Of a stretch of 64,000 nt of DNA, positions 58,330 through 64,000 are shown piece by piece (position 1 is the stretch's first letter; every line of letters begins with the position of its first letter). This DNA is from Labia minor (Eukaryota; Arthropoda; Insecta; Dermaptera; Spongiphoridae): NCBI GenBank assembly GCA_963082975.1, contig OY720347.1, positions 16,629,187 through 16,693,186 on the forward strand, in the 5' to 3' direction. The notes under the pieces were generated by a model that saw only the letters and a program-made list of their open reading frames with translations, was not told the DNA's origin and did not search any database. A program made the translations under genes and the position numbers.

Positions 58330-59108
58330 TAGAATTGGCTGCAATAACTACAGGGGAATTTCTATTTTGACGACATCGTATAAGATTCTTTCGAATATTA
58401 CCATATACTTAGAAAATATAAGGGGATTACCAATCTAAGGAAAACTCTTAAAAATTGTAATTTTTTGAAAATTCCGAAAAAATTAGTATTTATAATTCAA
58501 ATTTGTCTTGAAAGTAGTAAAGGAAGAGTAAGGTACAGGAATCAATTATCATAAACTTTCTGAATTCGTAATGGGTTAAAACAAGGAGACGCTCTATCAC
58601 CAATTTTACTTAACTTAGCATTAGATTAGTCAAGTTGGGGAGATATCGAACGAAATCCAATTAAGTAAAAAAATTTAAATATTAGAAGATTTAAATATAA
58701 TTGGAGACTCAATAAACTCAATTAAAGATGCGGTAGAAAAATTAATAGACGCTGGAAAAGAGGTGGGGTTTGAAATTAATAGTGCTGAGACAAAATATTT
58801 AGTAGCAGAGAGGAATAGTATTGACACACAAAGTCTTAGCAGACAAAACGTAGGATTTGAAAATGTAGAAAAAATTAAATGCTTAGGTTCTGCAATCATA
58901 ATAACATTCGAGAAAAATTTAAATCAAGGTTGCAAACGGGAAACGCCTGTTAACATACAGTAAAGGGGCTTATCGCATCAAAACTATTATCAATGGGAAT
59001 AAAAATTAAAATATATTAAACAATTATTTTGCCGGTTGTATTATATAGGTGTGAGGCATGGTCTATGACTTTAGGAGACGAGAGTAGATTTAGAGTATTT
59101 GAAAGTTA
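58330..59108 (+). pseudogene. LINE reverse-transcriptase remnant, relative of the Helitron-captured one
   Basis: Pieces in different frames: GNRIGCNNYRGISILTTSYK (the usual start of a LINE reverse transcriptase domain, NYRGI), then a deletion, then EDLNIIGDSINSIKDAVEKL and GFEINSAETKYLVAERN in an open stretch at 58763-58961. LYYIGVRHGL follows, a degenerate LYGCE block. DDLNI-like context suggests this is just past the catalytic YxDD, which is lost. It ends abruptly at about 59108 where the Helitron copies continue. Nucleotide matches to 3080-3560 are frequent but with many changes. Confidence 0.75.
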
Positions 59109-59187
59109 ACAAATACTGCTTATTATTATTAATATCTATTATCTTCATTTTTATTTCTGTTAAAATAACAACTTAAAATAATGGCTG

Positions 59188-59440
59188 CTGACTTCATGGT
59201 GATATTAAAAATTGGCGGGAGAAAATTGGGCCAAAAATTGGCGCCAATATCACTGCCTATATAAGAGCTGACGTGTCCCATCATGAGTCAGTCCGCTTGA
59301 ATCGGAAAAAGCGTACGGTACTTGAAAACGACTGCAGAATAAGCTGTCGAAACGTTGTACAGTTATTTTAATTTAATAAATAATTTTATACAAACAATGT
59401 GGTTTTTTAATAAAAATTCCCTTAATAATTATTAAAATAA
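59188..59440 (+). mobile_element. Penelope-like (or LTR) terminal repeat, copy 2
   Basis: Starts CTGACTTCATG, then TATATAAG (59258-59265), TCAGT initiator (59288-59292), GCGTACGGTACTTG (59311-59324), a hairpin CGACTGC/GCTGTCG (59329-59349) followed by AAAC, and a tail with AATAAAAATTCCC. Order and spacing equal copy 1 at 49683-49935. No reverse transcriptase of this element is adjacent. It begins 80 bases after the LINE remnant. Confidence 0.5.
59258..59292 (+). promoter_or_regulatory. Core promoter: TATA box plus TCAGT initiator
   Basis: TATATAAG is followed, 30 bases from its first base, by TCAGT, the arthropod initiator consensus, at the normal TATA-to-start distance. The other copy (minus strand, about 49840-49872) keeps both elements at the same spacing, while the sequence between them has diverged. 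Confidence 0.6.
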
Positions 59441-60477
59441 GTATATAAAATAGGTATATAAATATAATTCTTTTGATTTTGTTTAGAAAAATGATTGAAA
59501 ATGGCATTGAAGATAAGGACAAGCGTGTCCATGGGACCCGTATTGTGAATATTAATAACAATAGAAGACGATCCCTTTGTCAACCCTTACACCGCAATCC
59601 TCGAAATCAATGTTTTAGTAAATATATCTATCCTAATATTAGAGTTAGTTTGTGGACAGAAGAGAAGAGACGACCACTTAGGATATGCCTTAGAGCCTCA
59701 ATTTGTCTTTATATACCTATAATCATTTACAATTTAGGATTATTAATACATTTCTTATATATATATTAATAAATAAGTTCACGAATTATTATTAATTTAG
59801 TCACTAGTTGAGGAAACAAAGTTAAAAAAGAGACTAAAGAAAATATCGAAATATCTTTTTACATTTTTTGAATTTATTAATTTTTCTTTTTTGACTTTTT
59901 GTATATGAATTTGAATTGATATGGACCATTTTTATACAATTTTATTATCTGGTTCTATATAAAAATATCAAATAACCTTTGGAATATTTCTTCAGAATAT
60001 TTTCCTTAATACTAAATAGATGTAATGCTCTTCAAATATCTTGTCAAATATTCTTTTAAAATTTTATTATGAAATTACTAAAAGAGGTGGAAGGGAATTG
60101 GCTATTCATTCAATGATAATGTTATTTGGGTTAGGTCATAAAAGCAACGACGAATCATAAATTTCAATGTTTTCAATTAGTGTCAAGCTCACAAATTTTC
60201 TTTAGTGAATTGAACGTATTTTCATGAGTTTAATAAAAAAATTTTAGAAATAAAAAATATATATAAAGCTCAAGTTTATTACTTCAAAATTCATCTACTA
60301 AACGATATATACATTCTATATTATTATTATTTATTTATTAGTTAGAAACTTGAAATTTTTATTTTACTTTTTTATAGAGAAATTTTTTTCTAACATTAAA
60401 TCAATAAAAAAACATTACCTTAATTGTTTTTTTATTTTTATTAATTATCAAAGATTAGTCAAAAAATTACTTTTACA
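59441..60477. other. AT-rich sequence without recognisable gene
   Basis: A 98-codon open stretch at 59473-59769 (with NNNRRRSLCQPLHRNPRNQC in the middle) resembles nothing I know and is probably chance. Confidence 0.45.
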
Positions 60478-61209
60478 GAGATAGTATTTTTCGATGTAGA
60501 GATTTTGATGTTTTTATACGTTTTGAAGGCACCTCAGTCATTTTCACTTCAAGGTTGAAAAAAATGTCTGTCTGTGTGTGTATGTATGTATGAAGATAAG
60601 ATTACTCAAAAACGGTGGAGCTAAAATAATGAAATTTGGTACACGGGGATTATTCAAAATTCGTAGTTTTCTATCAACTATCGAGAAATGTAGCTCTCCC
60701 GGAAGAGGGCCATTATCTACCACGTTTACATTTTTACCGACCGACGATAGTAAGGGATGTATTGTTTTAAAACCAAATTTCACATGTAGAGATTTTTACT
60801 TATCTCCACGAATCATGCATTTTGTTAACAGAAAAAAAGTATTTTTAGCATGATGGCTGTCCGCCCGCCCGTTAAAGTTATGTTTGATAGTTTTTCACAT
60901 GATTAAAAATTGTATAAAACTGCTATATATAGAATTTCAGCTTGATTGAATCATTGAAAGTTCCAGAATTAATTCTTTAAATTTTGACTTAAAAATGAAG
61001 GTAAAAGTTTTAAATTTAAATTTAATATATGCTAATTAATTAATTTAATTTAATAAAAATACTCTACTGTAAAATTATTCTTTTTTTAAATTAATTAATT
61101 AATTAATCCAATTCAATTAAACTTAATTTATATATAATTAATTAATTTTAATTTAAATATAAATTAATCTAATTCACATTTCCGAGATAGTCGAGTAGAG
61201 ACACTCCAG
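60478..61209 (+). mobile_element. Family X repeat, copy 7 (subfamily X2), with an embedded family Y 5' segment
   Basis: The left half is family X from just after its 5' hairpin to the CCGGAAGAGGGCCATTATCT block. At about 60734 it switches to the family Y start TTTTTACCGACCGACGATAG and runs to a TGTCCGCCCGCCCG microsatellite (60872). It then returns to family X sequence and ends with GAGATAGTCGAGTAGAGACA. The X part shares TTTGACTTAAAAATGAAGG with copy 4. Confidence 0.6.
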
Positions 61210-62350
61210 ATTTTTTTTTTAATTTTTAAAATCCTCTTTAGAAAAGTTTATTCAGATATGGCCAAAATAAAACTTTTTTCATTTTTTTTATTTTTTGTTT
61301 TTTTGATTTACTGCTTCATTTGTTTCTGGAATTTTTTTGAAATAAAAAATACGTTTACCTATGTCAATGAGAATAACAATTTTACAGATATAAGTATTAA
61401 TACAATATAGCTATTATCTAAATCAAATTATTAATTTATTTATGATCTATGATTTATGCATTGTTCGCATCCCTCTCTAGGAATAAGTTTTTTTTTTTTA
61501 AGTTTATTCATTAGTTCTCGTTTAAAGAAAAAAGCATTATTTTCCAAGTCAAATATCCAATATTATTTCAAAATATATAAATGATAATCATTAAATTTTA
61601 TCTATGAAAATAAACTTTAATTTGAATTAATTTTAAGAGAGGGAGCAATTCTAAACTATGCATAGGCCAGCATTTGAATTCAACTAACCAACTATACCAC
61701 AGAGACATAGTTAACATACTTGGTATGTCTTTGGGTGAACTCACAGAGGAAAGGTCGTGGCAGGTTGAGTGAGGAGTCCAGGAGCAGGGTGGTATTTTCC
61801 AATGAGCCTCGTAATAGGTAATCCGATCAACATCTGCCTTCGTCTCAAATTCACTCACACTAATTTTGTTATATAAGAATTGTCAAGTATCAACAAGAAA
61901 ATAAAACTGCATATAAATAAAAAGAAAAGAAAAGAAAAGAAAATAGAATTGTCTTAACAATATTATAAGAAATATATAAAAATTTTAAATGAGTGGATAT
62001 TTTCTTTATTCAAAATAAAATCTTGATTTATTTATATTTGAAATTCTTTATTATTTTTTTATTTTACATTTATTTTTTGATTTGATTAAAATAAAAAGAA
62101 AAGGGTTTAAAGGAGCTTTGAAAGATCCCCTCCCCTCAGAATAAAAATAAAAATGTATCGTTTCAAAATTCAATTAATTTTAAAATTCTCACTTCTTAAA
62201 GCAATTTCAATTACCTTATAATAACAATGAATCAATTTATGGGTGGATTTAACGATAAATTAATGAATTGTCATCAGGAATAAGTAAATGGGTTAAATTT
62301 GAAATCATTCGATTGATTGGAAATTATAGTTCAAATTGGTTCTATGAAAT
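61210..62350. other. AT-rich sequence with a unique GC-richer patch at 61630-61865
   Basis: The patch is open on the minus strand for 86 codons but resembles no known protein. It has a tRNA A-box-like string, discussed under rejected items. (AAAAG)n at 61920-61941. Confidence 0.4.
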
Positions 62351-62518
62351 AAATTATGTATTTAAGAATATTACTTCTCAATATTTGAATAAATTTTGTT
62401 TTATAATTTTTTACTAACTCTGGCGAGTTAGTAAAAAATTATAAAACTAAATTATGTATTTAAGAATATTACTTCTCAATATTTGAATAAATTTTGTTTT
62501 ATAATTTTTTACTAACTC
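62351..62518. repeat. Direct 70-bp repeat flanking a solo hairpin
   Basis: 62351-62420 and 62449-62518 are near-identical copies (AAATTATGTATTTAAGAATA and onward). Between them lies TGGCGAGTTAGT, which with the preceding ACTAACTC forms the family X-type 5' hairpin ACTAACTC-TGGC-GAGTTAGT. The second copy runs directly into a normal family X 5' end. Confidence 0.8.
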
Positions 62519-62716
62519 GCCAGAGATAGTATTGCGATTATGAAAATTTTCGATATCGAGATGTTGATGTTTTTATACGTTTTGAAGGTTCCTGATTCAT
62601 TTTTACTAAGGTTGAAAAAAATGTCTCTCTGTGTGTGTGTATGTATGTATGAAGACAAGATTATGCAAAAACGGTTTGAGCTAGAATTATGAAATTTGGT
62701 ATACGGGCATTATTCA
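62505..62716 (+). mobile_element. Family X repeat, copy 8, 5' part only
   Basis: 5' end with CTCGCCAGAGATAG, TG/TATG array, and the block to ACGGGCATTATTCAAAT, then cut off where the truncated hAT MITE begins. Confidence 0.65.
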
Positions 62717-62721
62717 AATAA

Positions 62722-62892
62722 TACCTTTTTTTTAGAACCAAATTGAAAAAATTTAGAAAAAAAGTCGGTAAATGTTTAAGAGCCTCTTTATATTTGTAAT
62801 AATTTGGCTGCACATTTTGATAATCTCGCGGCACATTTTTCAAAATTTCGCGGCACACAATAGTGCCGAGGCACATAGGTTGAGAATCACTG
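62722..62892 (-). mobile_element. hAT MITE, copy 3, truncated
   Basis: Ends GGTTGAGAATCACTG at 62892 and matches the left two-thirds of the 37217 MITE in inverted orientation, including the GTGCCGCG-type blocks. The other terminus is missing at the junction with family X copy 8. Confidence 0.75.
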
Positions 62893-63015
62893 CTGAACAT
62901 TAATATTACTAATAAACAAAAGTAACATATTTTGAGAGCGCCTAAGAAGTAGGCAACAGGTCACAAACATTTGAAAAAAGAATCCTGAATGGAACCATAA
63001 ATTGTTTTTTCTCGG

Positions 63016-63633
63016 TTTTATCTCGCCAGAGATAGTATTGCGATCACGAAAATTTTCGATCTTGAGATTTTGATGTTTAAGATTCCTGAATCATTTTCAC
63101 TAAGGTTGAGAAAAATGTCTCTCTGTGTGTGTGTGTGTGTGTGTGTAGTATGTGTGTGTATGTGTGTATATATGTAGACAAGAATTCTCAAAAACGGTTT
63201 GAGTTAGAATCATGAAATTTGATAAACGGGCATTATTCAAAATTCGTAGTTTTCTATCAACTTTTGAGAAATGTAGCTCAACCGGAAGAGGGTCAATATC
63301 TACAACGTTTTGATTTTTTTCCTCTAAAGTGACCGTAAAAATAAAGATATATGTTTGATAGTTTTTCACATGATTAAAGATTTTATAAAACTGTTATATA
63401 TAAAATTTCAGCTTAATTGAATTGCTGAAAGTACTGGAATTAATTTTTTAACAATGCAAATAACGCGCCAACACGTGACGTGATTCCATCATCAAAGAGC
63501 CAAACATGCGTTGGTTTAATAAATATTATTTATTAATTTTAATTTATAATTCATAATTAATTTAATTTAAATATAATATATGTTATTTAATCCAATTCAA
63601 ATTGCTAGATAGTCGAGTGGAGACACTCCAGCT
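63016..63633 (+). mobile_element. Family X HINE/Helentron-like repeat, copy 9
   Basis: From TATCTCGCCAGAGATAGT through a TG array and ACCGGAAGAGGG to GAGTGGAGACACTCCAGCT. It is the inverted duplicate partner of copy 3. Confidence 0.7.
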
Positions 63634-64000
63634 TATTTTAGAATATTTTCTAATATTTCTAAATCGATCAACTTAATTCATAATTTTTTATTCTATTCTT
63701 TTTATTTCACGCGATGATATTTACTTCATTACTCTAAGAACAATCAACTCTTAAAAAAATTGTTTACCCAATAATTTTTTTTTTAATATTATCCAATAAT
63801 TTATAATTTATGTTTAAAATCTATAGATTCTTTATTCTTTTATTTTTGTAAATTAATTTTTCTATTTTATAATATCTAATTTATATTTAAACTATTATTT
63901 GTTAGTTTCATAGTTCTTAAAAAAATTAAATTCAATATTAATATTATAAGATTTTAAAAAATTTTACTTTTAAATTACCAATGAGAGTTAATATAATTAA
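63634..64000. other. AT-rich sequence to the window end
   Basis: Nothing recognised. Confidence 0.5.

Noticed and set aside
59473..59769. 98-codon frame with an Arg/Asn-rich middle
   Set aside because: No domain, and composition is compatible with a chance frame; no promoter or splice context that decides for it.
61670..61700. tRNA- or SINE-like A box (TGGTATAGTTGG) on the minus strand with GAATTCAAATGC nearby
   Set aside because: The presumed B box is too close to the A box and no cloverleaf arms can be formed, so I do not call a tRNA or SINE.

Overview
This is a very AT-rich stretch of an animal nuclear genome, probably arthropod. It has no operons, no Shine-Dalgarno sites and no dense coding. 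It is full of microsatellites, mariners of several lineages, hAT, Tigger, MULE, Helitron and non-LTR elements. Two retroelement promoters pair a TATA box with an arthropod-style TCAGT initiator. I could not identify the species. I found no convincing host gene; two short open segments near 57.7-58.2 kb and a few GC-richer islands are the only candidates.

Layout: 0-0.37 kb is the poly(A)-tailed 3' end of a LINE. 1.25-10.02 kb holds two related non-autonomous Helitrons in tandem (TC start, twin 3' hairpins, CTAG end), both carrying the same decayed reverse-transcriptase fragment. The first is interrupted by a 3.3-kb hAT element (3914-7240) with a perfect 8-bp target duplication and an apparently intact 619-residue transposase; this is the best gene in the window. 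10-38 kb is decayed AT-rich DNA with scattered mariner remnants (17.3, 19.9, 21.6, 22.0, 31.2-33.1 kb), a TTAA-type MITE (15.4 kb), hAT and mariner MITEs, and many copies of a HINE/Helentron-like repeat superfamily (called families X, Y and Z here).

38.87-43.59 kb is a nest of four transposons in three layers: an outer hAT derivative (8-bp duplication) contains a CAGTGGCGCAACC element (7-bp duplication), which contains a MULE (9-bp duplication) and a mariner. 47.2-48.4 kb is a tandem pile of family X copies. 49.3-50.2 kb has a LINE tail, a Penelope-like terminal repeat and a palindromic MITE. 50.9-52.0 kb is an internally deleted Tigger that keeps an open frame for the transposase C-terminus. 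52-59.5 kb has mariner, LINE, hAT and Penelope-like remnants. 60.5-63.6 kb has more family X copies, including an inverted segmental duplication of the 36.5-37.4 kb region.

The elements do not form a pathway. They show successive waves of invasion whose relative order can be read from nesting: LINE capture before Helitron duplication before hAT insertion near 4 kb, and mariner before HINE at 31-33 kb. Boundaries marked by target-site duplications are good to a base or two; HINE boundaries and decayed LINE limits are approximate. Assignments rest on motifs read by eye, with no database search.
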